NCBI RefSeq assembly: GCF_007676705.1
Contig: NZ_VEBF01000001.1
Coordinates: forward strand, 1,488,001 to 1,552,000
Source of the DNA: Paenibacillus xylanexedens
GTDB taxonomy: Bacteria; Bacillota; Bacilli; Paenibacillales; Paenibacillaceae
Length of the DNA: 64,000 nucleotides
Direction: 5' to 3'
Shown here piece by piece: positions 44,714 through 53,249 of this stretch. Under the pieces are notes generated by a model. It was given only the letters and a program-made list of their open reading frames with translations, made no database searches and had not been told where the DNA came from. Within the stretch, counting starts at the first letter, position 1. Each line of letters begins with the position of its first letter. Position numbers and translations under genes: made by a program.

Positions 44714-46470
44714 GTATTCGTCGCAGGTTAATGACCCGGTTTATCGGGATGCTCGCCGGTGCAGTTGTTCTTATTATCCTGCTTGGGTCTGTAGCCACCT
44801 ACTGGGTCGTGCAGAAGATCAATGAAGTGAATCTGGTAGATGATTTTGCCACCAACGGTCTGGACCAATTAATTAATACAGCAGAGATCATGCCGGATGA
44901 TACCATCCGATATGACCCCGAATTGCTGAAACAAGTGGATAAAAATCAAGGCTGGCTCCAGGTTCTGGATGAACAAGGTTACGCCATTGATGAATATCAC
45001 ACACCTGCCGATGTTCCTACTCACTATAAACCGGGGGAATTGATTGCATACTGGGAAAGCCAGAAGCCGTTCCCTTATCAGATTGTCATGCTGATCCGGG
45101 AGAAGAACGGAAAGGATTTTACCTTGTTATATGGTGAGCGCAACCCAGCCAGGGTCCTAATAGATCAAATTCGTTCGGATCGAGGTCCCACCAGTGGAAA
45201 ATTCGCTCTTCAACCTGAGCAACAAGAAGCCATTCGTGCCGCCAATGCCTACCTTCAAGTATTGGACCCGTCAGGACGTGAAATCTCCTCCTTCAACAAA
45301 CCAGCCATGGACGTACCGACCGAATACACCATTCAGGAACTCGTTCTGCAAGTTCGCTATCCGAGTCGATATGGCCTGTCTGTTGCAACGTGGTACGACG
45401 AACAGAATGAAACCACTTGGCTGATTAGCATTCCTAGTGACCCATCCGCCACCGGGAATGAGAACCCCTACAGTTTTATTCTGGAACCGGCATTGGTTAT
45501 ATTGATCGTGAGCATCATCATTCTGCTCATCTTGCTCGCCTTCTGGTATGCCAACCGCTTCGGCTCGCCCATGCTGCATATGCTCCAATGGTTACAGCGT
45601 CTGGAGCGAGGGCATTACGAGGAACCCACCGGAACGTTAGGAGTACCTCGCAGCCAGCGTCGTAACGGAAAATGGAAACGGAAATATCACGTGTATGCTG
45701 AGGTGCTCCGCTCCATGCAAGCCTTGTCTCACACGTTGAAACAAGATGAAGAACTTCGGAAACAGACCGATTCACTACGCGAGGAATGGATTGCTGGCAT
45801 AACACATGATCTTAAGACGCCCCTGTCCTCCATTCAGGGATACGCCCATATGCTTGAGGCGGACAAATATAGCTGGACCGAGGAAGAAGTCAGGGAATTC
45901 GCAGGCATAATGCTCGATAAATCCATGTATATGGACAGGCTTGTCAACGACCTTGCCATGACCTATCGATTACGCAGTGGAGGATATCAACCTGTGGTGG
46001 AAGAGACTGACGTAAATACGTTGCTTCGTGATCTGATTCAGCGCGCTGAACGGAATCCGGCATATGGGGAAGGTCGTATTATCTTCCAAGCTTCCGAAGT
46101 GCCAGTATATGGCCTTGTGCATATTCCGTCATTTGAACGAATCGTGGATAATCTGACCGCCAACGCCCTTCTTCATAATCCACTGGAGTCCACCCTGGTC
46201 GTTAGTGTTCATTCAGGTAAGCAAGCAGATCAATTCAGCATTCAGTTTGCAGATAATGGACGAGGCATGGACTCCGAGACGGTATGGAAGTTATTTGAAC
46301 GATACTATCGCGGTACAGATACAGGTACATCGGATGTTGGATCAGGTCTGGGTATGGCGGTAACCAAAGGTTTGATCGAAGCCATGAAAGGTCGTATTGA
46401 GGTACAATCCACGCCTGGTGAAGGAACACTCATTCGCTTAATATGGGATGAGCCGTCCCAAACCAATTAA
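44710..46470 (+). CDS. Membrane sensor histidine kinase
   Basis: This is a 586-residue kinase. One membrane helix lies at about residues 10-35, an extracytoplasmic sensor region runs to about 255, and a second helix at 258-280 (ALVILIVSIIILLILLAFWY). A HAMP-like linker, a HisKA domain with GITHDLKTPLSSIQGY (His366) and an HATPase domain (FADNGRGMDS, GSGLGMAVTKG) follow. The sensor region contains two similar halves (WLQVLDEQGYAID... and YLQVLDPSGREIS...), suggesting an internal duplication. It forms a pair with the regulator upstream. Confidence 0.9.
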   Translation: MSIRRRLMTRFIGMLAGAVVLIILLGSVATYWVVQKINEVNLVDDFATNGLDQLINTAEIMPDDTIRYDPELLKQVDKNQGWLQVLDEQGYAIDEYHTPADVPTHYKPGELIAYWESQKPFPYQIVMLIREKNGKDFTLLYGERNPARVLIDQIRSDRGPTSGKFALQPEQQEAIRAANAYLQVLDPSGREISSFNKPAMDVPTEYTIQELVLQVRYPSRYGLSVATWYDEQNETTWLISIPSDPSATGNENPYSFILEPALVILIVSIIILLILLAFWYANRFGSPMLHMLQWLQRLERGHYEEPTGTLGVPRSQRRNGKWKRKYHVYAEVLRSMQALSHTLKQDEELRKQTDSLREEWIAGITHDLKTPLSSIQGYAHMLEADKYSWTEEEVREFAGIMLDKSMYMDRLVNDLAMTYRLRSGGYQPVVEETDVNTLLRDLIQRAERNPAYGEGRIIFQASEVPVYGLVHIPSFERIVDNLTANALLHNPLESTLVVSVHSGKQADQFSIQFADNGRGMDSETVWKLFERYYRGTDTGTSDVGSGLGMAVTKGLIEAMKGRIEVQSTPGEGTLIRLIWDEPSQTN

Positions 46471-46480
46471 AATGTTCCAC

Positions 46481-46509
46481 TTGACCTTTCCATTTTCAGT
46501 CTATATAAT
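46481..46509 (+). promoter_or_regulatory. SigA-type promoter of thrS
   Basis: TTGACC (46481-46486) and TATAAT (46504-46509) with a 17-base spacer. It would start the T-box leader RNA shortly downstream. Confidence 0.8.
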
Positions 46510-46589
46510 CGACACTCAACAACACCTGTTCCAATATATTGATATTGAATGCAACATATTTCAGAATAATTCTAATGAGTTGATCTAAC

Positions 46590-46912
46590 ATATTTGGCGA
46601 TGACCAGAGACATGATTTCGTTTGCGTGCTGCCCAGAGAGAGAGGGGATTGGTGAAACCTTCTTCAGCGAACGGACCGGAATTACCCCTCTGCAGCCGTG
46701 ACCTCGAACCTCAGCATTTCGGACTTCCTTCGGATGTTCGGCATGTTGCCAGTAGAGTTCACCGCCTGATCCCCGATAACGGATTCCAATGAGGGTTATG
46801 ATGTTTCCTGTTCACGGCGGCTGGCCGAGATCAGGATGCACCATAACCAAATTAGGGTGGAACCACGAGCCAAGCGCACTCGTCCCTTTTCCGGGACGGG
46901 TGTTTTTTGCGC
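46590..46912 (+). ncRNA. T-box leader controlling thrS
   Basis: This is a tRNA-sensing leader. Visible parts: the AGAGAGAG purine motif and GGATTGGTGAAACC distal loop of stem I (46635-46660 region), a candidate threonine specifier ACC at 46684-46686, the T-box sequence AGGGTGGAACCACG (46854-46867), and a terminator stem CACTCGTCCC/GGGACGGGTG with a T-run (46878-46908). Uncharged tRNA-Thr would pair with the T-box and prevent termination. The specifier position is by eye and less certain than the rest. Confidence 0.9.
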
Positions 46913-46942
46913 TTTCATTTTAAGAAATGGAGAGTGGTTCAC

Positions 46943-48943
46943 ATGAGCAAACAGGAAAACAGTAACTCAGCAAGCAACAAATCAGGTAACGAAATTAACA
47001 ACCAAGCAAATGATCTGCAAAAATCCAGCCATTCCATTGAGGTCCGTCTGCAAGGCGGCGCGGTACGTTCCTACGAAGCAGGCGTCACTGTGGGTGCGGT
47101 CGCCTCATCCATCAGCACAAGCCTGGGCAAACAGGCCATTGGCGGTATTGTAGATGGCAAGAACGTTGATCTGGAGTGGATGCTGGAACAGGATTGCGAA
47201 CTAGTCATCGTTACTTTGGACAGTGCGGAAGGTCTATATCGTTATCGTCACAGCGCAGCACATGTGCTGGCACAGGCGCTCAAACGTATCTACGGTGCAG
47301 AACAAGTAAAACTGGGCATCGGCCCCGTCATTGAAGATGGATTCTATTACGATGTTGATCTGGAGCATGCCTTGTCCATCAGTGATCTGGCCGCCATTGA
47401 GCGGGAAATGAACAAAATCATTCAGGAGAATCATAAGATCAGTCGCCGGGTGGTTAACCGGGAGGAAGCCCTTCGTATATTCGGAGAGATCCAGGACCCG
47501 TACAAGCTTGAACTTATTCGGGATTTGCCAGAGGAAGCAGAACTTTCAATTTATGATCAAGGAGAGTTCTTCGATCTATGCCGCGGTCCCCATCTTCCAT
47601 CCACTGGTCGGATTAAAGCATTCAAGCTCTTGAATGTGGCTGGTGCGTACTGGCGGGGGAACTCGGATAATAAGATGCTGCAACGCATCTACGGCACTGC
47701 TTTTCCGAACAAAGCCCAACTGGATGAACATCTGCACATGCTCGAAGAAGCGAAAAAACGGGATCATCGTAAACTCGGCAAAGAGCTTGAACTGTTCATG
47801 TTCTCTGAAGAAGCTCCCGGCATGCCCTTCTATCTGCCCAAAGGCATGACTGTTCGCACTGAACTGGAGCAGTTCTCCCGTGAGCTGCAATTGCAAGAGG
47901 GATATCAGGAAGTCCGGACTCCTCTCATGATGAACAACCGGCTGTGGGAGCAATCCGGCCACTGGGAGCATTACAAGGACAATATGTATTTTTCGGAAGT
48001 GGACGATGCGACTTTTGCACTCAAACCGATGAACTGCCCCGGGCACATGCTGATCTTCAAAAATACACTCCATTCCTACCGCGAATTGCCGATTCGCATG
48101 ATGGAATTCGGTCAGGTTCACCGTCATGAATTCTCAGGTGCCCTGAACGGTATGATGCGCGTGCGGACATTCTGCCAGGATGATGCTCATCTCTACGTCA
48201 TGCCAGAGCAGATTGAGGACGAGATCAATCAGGCGATCTCACTGATCGGACGTATGTACGATATCTTTGGATTCGAATATAAGATTGAGTTGTCCACTCG
48301 TCCGGAAGATTCCATGGGATCGGAAGAACTGTGGGATCAGGCGGAACGCGCATTGCAAAATGTTCTGGATCGTCGGGGCGTGGAATATCGCATTAACGAA
48401 GGAGACGGTGCCTTTTATGGACCGAAAATTGACTTTCACATCCTCGATGCGCTGAAGCGTAGCTGGCAATGCGGAACAATCCAGCTTGATTTTCAAATGC
48501 CGGAGAAGTTCGACCTCACTTACATTGGCGAGGATAGCCTAAAACACCGTCCGGTCGTAATCCACCGTGCCATCTACGGTTCCATCGATCGTTTCATCGG
48601 CATCCTGACTGAGCACTATGCAGGTGCGTTCCCACTCTGGCTCGCACCTGTGCAAGTGAAGCTGCTGCCTGTATCGGATCATTACGCCGATTACGCGCTT
48701 CAAGTACAAAGCCAGCTCCGGGCTGCAGGCATCCGGGTAGAAACAGATCTGCGCAGCGAGAAGCTCGGGTACAAAATCCGTGAAGCTCAGATGGAAAAAG
48801 TACCTTATTCGCTCGTACTTGGTGAGAATGAGAAAAATGCCTCATCCGCATCTGTCCGTGCATACGGTCAGGGAGATCAAGGCATCCAACCTATTGAAGC
48901 TTTTATTGAAATGATCCAACAAGCGGTGAAAGCTAAAGCCTGA
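46943..48943 (+). CDS. thrS: Threonyl-tRNA synthetase
   Basis: This is a 666-residue class II synthetase charging tRNA-Thr. Domains: a Ser/Asn-rich tail (residues 1-30), TGS domain (about 30-90), editing domain with RHSAAHVLAQAL and FFDLCRGPHLP, catalytic core with MNCPGHM and motif 3 HRAIYGSIDRFIGIL, and a C-terminal anticodon-binding domain (PVQVKLLPVSDHYADYALQV). The start at 46943 follows GGAGAG; an earlier ATG at 46907 is part of the T-box terminator. Its leader places it under tRNA-Thr control, so it may be the sole or the stress-induced copy. Confidence 0.95.
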   Translation: MSKQENSNSASNKSGNEINNQANDLQKSSHSIEVRLQGGAVRSYEAGVTVGAVASSISTSLGKQAIGGIVDGKNVDLEWMLEQDCELVIVTLDSAEGLYRYRHSAAHVLAQALKRIYGAEQVKLGIGPVIEDGFYYDVDLEHALSISDLAAIEREMNKIIQENHKISRRVVNREEALRIFGEIQDPYKLELIRDLPEEAELSIYDQGEFFDLCRGPHLPSTGRIKAFKLLNVAGAYWRGNSDNKMLQRIYGTAFPNKAQLDEHLHMLEEAKKRDHRKLGKELELFMFSEEAPGMPFYLPKGMTVRTELEQFSRELQLQEGYQEVRTPLMMNNRLWEQSGHWEHYKDNMYFSEVDDATFALKPMNCPGHMLIFKNTLHSYRELPIRMMEFGQVHRHEFSGALNGMMRVRTFCQDDAHLYVMPEQIEDEINQAISLIGRMYDIFGFEYKIELSTRPEDSMGSEELWDQAERALQNVLDRRGVEYRINEGDGAFYGPKIDFHILDALKRSWQCGTIQLDFQMPEKFDLTYIGEDSLKHRPVVIHRAIYGSIDRFIGILTEHYAGAFPLWLAPVQVKLLPVSDHYADYALQVQSQLRAAGIRVETDLRSEKLGYKIREAQMEKVPYSLVLGENEKNASSASVRAYGQGDQGIQPIEAFIEMIQQAVKAKA

Positions 48944-48955
48944 TCCACATCCGCA

Positions 48956-49819
48956 TCACAACTTCTCGTCAGGCTTCAGCCCAACCTGTTCTTCGCTCCA
49001 CATCCAGAAACGCTCAGCTGAAGCATCATCAACGGCATGTGCCTTCAGCTGCTGCTCTTTCTGTTGATAGAAGTAACCTCCGGTGATCCCGACAACTTCA
49101 GGACTTGTGGCCAGATAGACAGCCGTTCGCGCCCCTTCTTCAGGCGACAGGAAGAATGGAAGCTTGCCTACAAACGCCATAATGCGTGTGCCAAATCCGG
49201 TATTGCGATCTACGCCAATACTCGTTCCCACCGCACCAGGGTGCAGACAGTTCACTGTGACAGACGTACCCGACAGTTTGCGAGCCAGTGCACGAGTGAA
49301 CAGCACGTTAGCCAATTTGGATTGAGCATAGCTTTTGATCGGATTATAACCTTTGTGCAGATGTGGATCTTCGAAGTGGATTTTGCCGGCCTTGTACGCA
49401 CCTGACGAAACGTTCACAACCCGTCCCTGCTTCGCGGCTTTCAGAGGTTCTATCAAAAGTAAGGTCAGCAGGAAATGCCCCAGATGGTTAATACCGATAC
49501 TTTGTTCGAACCCATCTGAGGTTTCCTTCCGCTTAACCATCACTACCCCCGCATTATTAACCAGAACGTCAAGGCTGTCATGGCACTCGCGGAATGTTCG
49601 GGCAAACTGGCGTATGCTGTCGAGTGAACCGAGGTCACACAACATCAATTCAATCGCAGAAGAGCCGGACTGACGCACAGCTTCCTGAAGAGCCTCCTGT
49701 CCGCGCTTCTCACTGCGGCATGCCATAATTACGCGATATCCTTGCCTTGCAAGTTCAATGGTCGTTGCCAACCCCATACCTGAGTTAGCTCCTGTTACAA
49801 TTGCTGTCTGATTGGACAT
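48956..49819 (-). CDS. Short-chain dehydrogenase/reductase
   Basis: This is a 287-residue classical-type SDR close to retinol-dehydrogenase-like proteins. The cofactor site is VTGANSGMGLATTIEL, followed by the NNAGVV box, and catalytic residues are in VSSGAYKAG...SYAQSKLANVLF. An R at position 36 after the second strand (ACRSEKR) suggests NADP(H). The substrate is unknown. The start at 49819 follows GAAGGGA. It is convergent with thrS, 12 bases apart. Confidence 0.85.
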   Translation of the reverse strand: MSNQTAIVTGANSGMGLATTIELARQGYRVIMACRSEKRGQEALQEAVRQSGSSAIELMLCDLGSLDSIRQFARTFRECHDSLDVLVNNAGVVMVKRKETSDGFEQSIGINHLGHFLLTLLLIEPLKAAKQGRVVNVSSGAYKAGKIHFEDPHLHKGYNPIKSYAQSKLANVLFTRALARKLSGTSVTVNCLHPGAVGTSIGVDRNTGFGTRIMAFVGKLPFFLSPEEGARTAVYLATSPEVVGITGGYFYQQKEQQLKAHAVDDASAERFWMWSEEQVGLKPDEKL

Positions 49820-49923
49820 GAGGTACTTCCCTTCTGAACCTGAGGTTCCGAAATTAGAGGCGCGACGGCGTACAATATGAGATAATGATAGGATCACATC
49901 TCGGTTTCCATGGGAGGACAAGT

Positions 49924-50466
49924 ATGCTGACCAAAGAAGATTTTAAAAAAGTTAAAAAACAAGCCAAACTCGAAATCGCACTACTCGAACAGGAATATGA
50001 GGATATCTTGCAGAGCGTCGATTCCACGCTGTATGAAAAATACGGTATCTTGGACGACGAAGAATCACGTGAGCTCACCCGTAAACGCAAAAACCGAAGA
50101 TATGCTTCACTCGTCATTGAACTATGCGCCATTATTGAACAAATGTTAAATCAACTGTACAGACACGTATATCAGAAAAAGTTTAATTCGACCCAGCTGA
50201 TGAAAACTCCTGCCTACCGTGCACGTTCCAATATGGAGATTATTCAGGCCGAACTGAGTAAAGAATTCATTGCCCTGGAATCCGAAAAGGAACACTTTGC
50301 CGAAGCCCTTAGTCAGGTGTTTCAGACGAGAAACAAACTTGTTCATGATAATTTCTCATTTGTCACCATCGTTAAAGATGGCAGTAATGAAGAAGAAACG
50401 TTCGAAGCACTGCTCCATACCGTTAAAAAATATAGAAAACACTTGAAATATAATCGTCCTGAATAA
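49924..50466 (+). CDS. HEPN-like helical protein
   Basis: This is a 180-residue helical, charged protein. Near residue 145 it carries QTRNKLVHDNFSF, the R-N-x3-H signature of HEPN domains, very close to the RNKLVH of the cassette protein at 118-759, but the rest differs. The N-terminal half is a likely coiled coil (KVKKQAKLEIALLEQEYEDI). The start at 49924 follows GGGAGG. It is outside the cassette array, has backbone-like GC, and lies 56 bases before the metallo-hydrolase gene. Function not assigned. Confidence 0.6.
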   Translation: MLTKEDFKKVKKQAKLEIALLEQEYEDILQSVDSTLYEKYGILDDEESRELTRKRKNRRYASLVIELCAIIEQMLNQLYRHVYQKKFNSTQLMKTPAYRARSNMEIIQAELSKEFIALESEKEHFAEALSQVFQTRNKLVHDNFSFVTIVKDGSNEEETFEALLHTVKKYRKHLKYNRPE

Positions 50467-50487
50467 CAACAATTATCGCTTAAAAAG

Positions 50488-50522
50488 AAAAGGAGGTGTA
50501 CCGGACTAAGGTCCGGATCACC
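50488..50522 (+). promoter_or_regulatory. Hairpin between ribosome binding site and start codon
   Basis: AAAGGAGGTG (50489-50498) is separated from the ATG at 50523 by a stem: CCGGAC (50501-50506), loop TAAG, GTCCGG (50511-50516). GGTG of the ribosome binding site (50495-50498) can also pair with CACC at 50519-50522. Folding either brings the site near the ATG or hides it. Confidence 0.5.
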
Positions 50523-51254
50523 ATGAGCCATCCAACAACTTCGATTACTGTGCTACATCTTCATATTCCTACACCTTCAGGGAAAAACCCCATATTTCCC
50601 GTCATGCTTCGTGACGAAGATGGCGTTACCCTGGTGGATACGGGCATGATTGGACAATTTGCCGAACTTCAATCCGCATTGGAACAAGAGGGCATACAGC
50701 TCTCGGACGTCAAACGGGTGATTATTACTCATCAGGACATCGATCATATCGGTAACTTAGGCGCTCTTCTGGATGCCATACCTGATCTGGAAATCTGGGC
50801 ACATGCCGATGAAATTCCGTATCTAACCGGTGAGAAGCCTTTGATCAAATTTACTCCAGAACGTCGTGCTCTGCTGCCCGCTCCCGTTTTGGCACTGGCA
50901 GACCAACTGCTCTTGCAGCTGCCCGAAGTGAACATTAGCAGAACGCTGGCAGACGGAGACTTGTTACCTTTTCAAGGCGGTACACAGGTCATTCATACAC
51001 CGGGACATACGCCAGGCCATATCTGCCTGTATTTCGGGGAGCAGCAATTCCTGCTCGCTGCCGATGAACTTCGTGTAGTCGATGATGAACTGGTTGGTCC
51101 TGCACCACCCGCGACACCCGACATGCCTGAAGCGCTGCGAAGCCTGAAGAAACTGACAGTGCTCAAACTTAATAAGGTTCTCTGTTATCACGGTGGAGAG
51201 TACACGAATGATCCAGCTCAGCGCATTGCCACACTTGCGGAGAGCGCAGAGTAA
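50523..51254 (+). CDS. Metallo-beta-lactamase-fold hydrolase
   Basis: This is a 243-residue MBL-fold enzyme of the YflN-like group. The metal motif reads ITHQDIDHIGN (the second His of HxHxDH is Asp, a variant seen in this group), with TPGHTPGHICLYF and LAADELRVV further on and a late CYHGGE. It probably hydrolyses a thioester, lactone or similar small substrate. GTG at 50496 directly adjoins the ribosome binding site, so the ATG at 50523 is preferred, reached across a small hairpin described at 50488-50522. Confidence 0.8.
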   Translation: MSHPTTSITVLHLHIPTPSGKNPIFPVMLRDEDGVTLVDTGMIGQFAELQSALEQEGIQLSDVKRVIITHQDIDHIGNLGALLDAIPDLEIWAHADEIPYLTGEKPLIKFTPERRALLPAPVLALADQLLLQLPEVNISRTLADGDLLPFQGGTQVIHTPGHTPGHICLYFGEQQFLLAADELRVVDDELVGPAPPATPDMPEALRSLKKLTVLKLNKVLCYHGGEYTNDPAQRIATLAESAE

Positions 51255-51375
51255 GCAAAAAACGCAGACTTGTGAGTGTTTGGAACGACAACACATCATG
51301 TTAAAACTTTTTATCTTGGTGTGGCATTGTGCGTTATAGCTCATTCAAGATTAGAATGACATCTACATTAAAATT

Positions 51376-51420
51376 AAGGAGCTGTCCCAAATGTCATTAA
51401 TTTGACGGGACAGCTCCTTT
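51376..51420 (+). terminator. Strong terminator of the hydrolase gene
   Basis: AAGGAGCTGTCCC (51376-51388) pairs with GGGACAGCTCCTTT (51407-51420). The loop itself has AAATGTCATTAATTTGAC. Confidence 0.85.
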
Positions 51421-51538
51421 GATTAATTAACCATATACATTTTTACTACTGCACTGGGATGCATATGGTATCGTCTATTGCACACGATATGTACGCAGTA
51501 TCTTATATCGCCCCACTGCATGTGCACACGGTGTCCTC

Positions 51539-51730
51539 TAACGAATCTCAGACACCCTATATGCTATATTTTGAGCATTAAGATTTTCTAACGAACTTCA
51601 GCCACCTTATTCACGAGTTTCACTGGTTTTCCCGCAGGTTTCGAGGAATTCTGGCGATATAACGTGGCTGAGGTTCGTTACGTTATTCATAGACCTCTAA
51701 ACCTCTATATAAGGTGTGTCAGGTTCGTCA
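51539..51730. repeat. Nested REP-like palindromes
   Basis: Four copies of an 18-base word occur in an A-B-B'-A' arrangement: TAACGAATCTCAGACACC (51539-51556), TAACGAACTTCAGCCACC (51589-51606), then inverted GTGGCTGAGGTTCGTTA (51664-51680) and GGTGTGTCAGGTTCGTCA (51713-51730). Inner copies share GCCAC and outer copies share GACAC/TGACAC, so the pairs are nested. Each is followed on its own strand by a TTAT-type word. The rest of 51421-51824 has no gene. Confidence 0.65.
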
Positions 51731-51824
51731 GAAAAATTATAGAGAGCGATTCAGGGCTTTTACAGCGAGACAATTCGGTTCGACGCTGTCCTGCAACACT
51801 GGTTTATCTTCCCTTACTCCAGAC

Positions 51825-53036
51825 TTAACTCTCCGGAGTAAGCACAATTAGCTTGTCATCCCCATCACGTGGCGATCCCCTTCCATCCCGATTGTTCGTA
51901 AGCACGTACAATTTCCCGTCCTCACCCGCACTCACATTGCGAATCCGGCCCCACTCCTCTTCGAAGATGGGTTCCACCTGCTCTACCTGTGTACCATCTT
52001 CCGAAAGAGTGACCTTCAGCAACTGCTCTCCACGCAGATTTGCGACAATCAGCGATCCGGCCCATGGTCCTTCCTCGACAAAAGCTACACCAGACGGAGC
52101 CCAAGTGTCGTTCCCACTATGTGCAAGCGGAGCCTGATATGCGCCGTTGTCATCGTCATCTCCTTCTACCTCGGGCCAGCCATAATTCTCACCGGCTACA
52201 ATCCGGTTAATCTCATCGTGATTCCGCTGCCCATGCTCGGTAGAATACAGATAGCCGTTGTCCGGGTTCCAGGCAAGTCCTTGTGCGTTACGGTGCCCCA
52301 TACTGTATACAGGAGAATTCGGCCATGGGTTGTCTGCCGGGATCGATCCATCGAGACCAATCCGCAATATTTTACCCCCAAGGCTATCTTCGTTCTGTGA
52401 CAGTTCCGGTTCATACCGCTCACCTGTCGTGATATAGAGCAACTTGTCCGGACCAATCTTGATCCGCCCACCGTTATGATTCGTTCCGCCTGGAATGTTA
52501 CCAAGCAACTCTTGATCTATGACGGCTTTGCCATCATTCACCTTGAGGCGTAACACCCGATTGGCAATGTCGTCGCCTTCCAGGTAGGAGTGGTATGCAT
52601 ACAGATAACCGTTATCCTCGAAGTCCGGATCAGCTGCAAGACCCAACAGACCTCCTTCACCTTCTTCATTAAACGGGGCTGAGAATTCAATCAGTGGTTC
52701 AGGGGCTAGTTTTCCATCCTCAATGACCCGAATCGCACCAGGGCGTTCCGTTACAAACATCCGGCCATCAGGCACACTCACAATCTCCCATGGTGCATTC
52801 AATCCTTCAACCAGAACGGATGCTTGATACGGAATAACCGTCTCTCCCTGCGCTCCACTCTCATTTCCACTTGCACCGGTATTGCCTCCATTGGCTGTCT
52901 GCCCCTGACCGGTTCCCTGCCCCTGAGACGTCTGCTCTACTCCTCCCGTTGAGGGTTCGCCTGAAGAGCATGACGCGGTTAACAGTGCCACACTTAATAA
53001 TGAAGCATACAGCGGAACGGTTACTCGATTATTCAT
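51825..53036 (-). CDS. PQQ-type glucose/sorbosone dehydrogenase lipoprotein
   Basis: This is a 403-residue lipoprotein. The signal peptide ends LTASC (Cys23). A Gly/Gln/Ser/Thr-rich linker follows, then a six-bladed beta-propeller of the glucose/sorbosone dehydrogenase family: GLNAPWEIVSVPDGRMFVTE, GGLLGLAADPDF, NHNGGRIKIGPDKLLYITTG, GHRNAQGLAWNP. Soluble relatives oxidise aldoses with PQQ; many Gram-positive members have unknown substrates and no PQQ synthesis genes are seen here. The start at 53036 follows AAGGGAG. Confidence 0.85.
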   Translation of the reverse strand: MNNRVTVPLYASLLSVALLTASCSSGEPSTGGVEQTSQGQGTGQGQTANGGNTGASGNESGAQGETVIPYQASVLVEGLNAPWEIVSVPDGRMFVTERPGAIRVIEDGKLAPEPLIEFSAPFNEEGEGGLLGLAADPDFEDNGYLYAYHSYLEGDDIANRVLRLKVNDGKAVIDQELLGNIPGGTNHNGGRIKIGPDKLLYITTGERYEPELSQNEDSLGGKILRIGLDGSIPADNPWPNSPVYSMGHRNAQGLAWNPDNGYLYSTEHGQRNHDEINRIVAGENYGWPEVEGDDDDNGAYQAPLAHSGNDTWAPSGVAFVEEGPWAGSLIVANLRGEQLLKVTLSEDGTQVEQVEPIFEEEWGRIRNVSAGEDGKLYVLTNNRDGRGSPRDGDDKLIVLTPES

Positions 53037-53249
53037 GATTACATCTCCCTTCAAATTTGATTTTTATCTATAATTGTAGTGTTTTTATTCATGTGTAAAG
53101 CGGTTTCGCCCTGTATTACCCTTCACGCTCGCCACCTAAACGGAGAATTATAGGGATTCAAAGGATATGGAATTACTGCAGTTTGGAATTCCTCCATAAT
53201 CTTTTATAATAGAAGGATAGAAGGAATGGAAAGGTGGACATATACTCTC

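Noticed and set aside
46513..46589. Additional small gene before the T-box
   Set aside because: The AT-rich stretch holds only short frames without ribosome binding sites and lies between the promoter and stem I of the leader.
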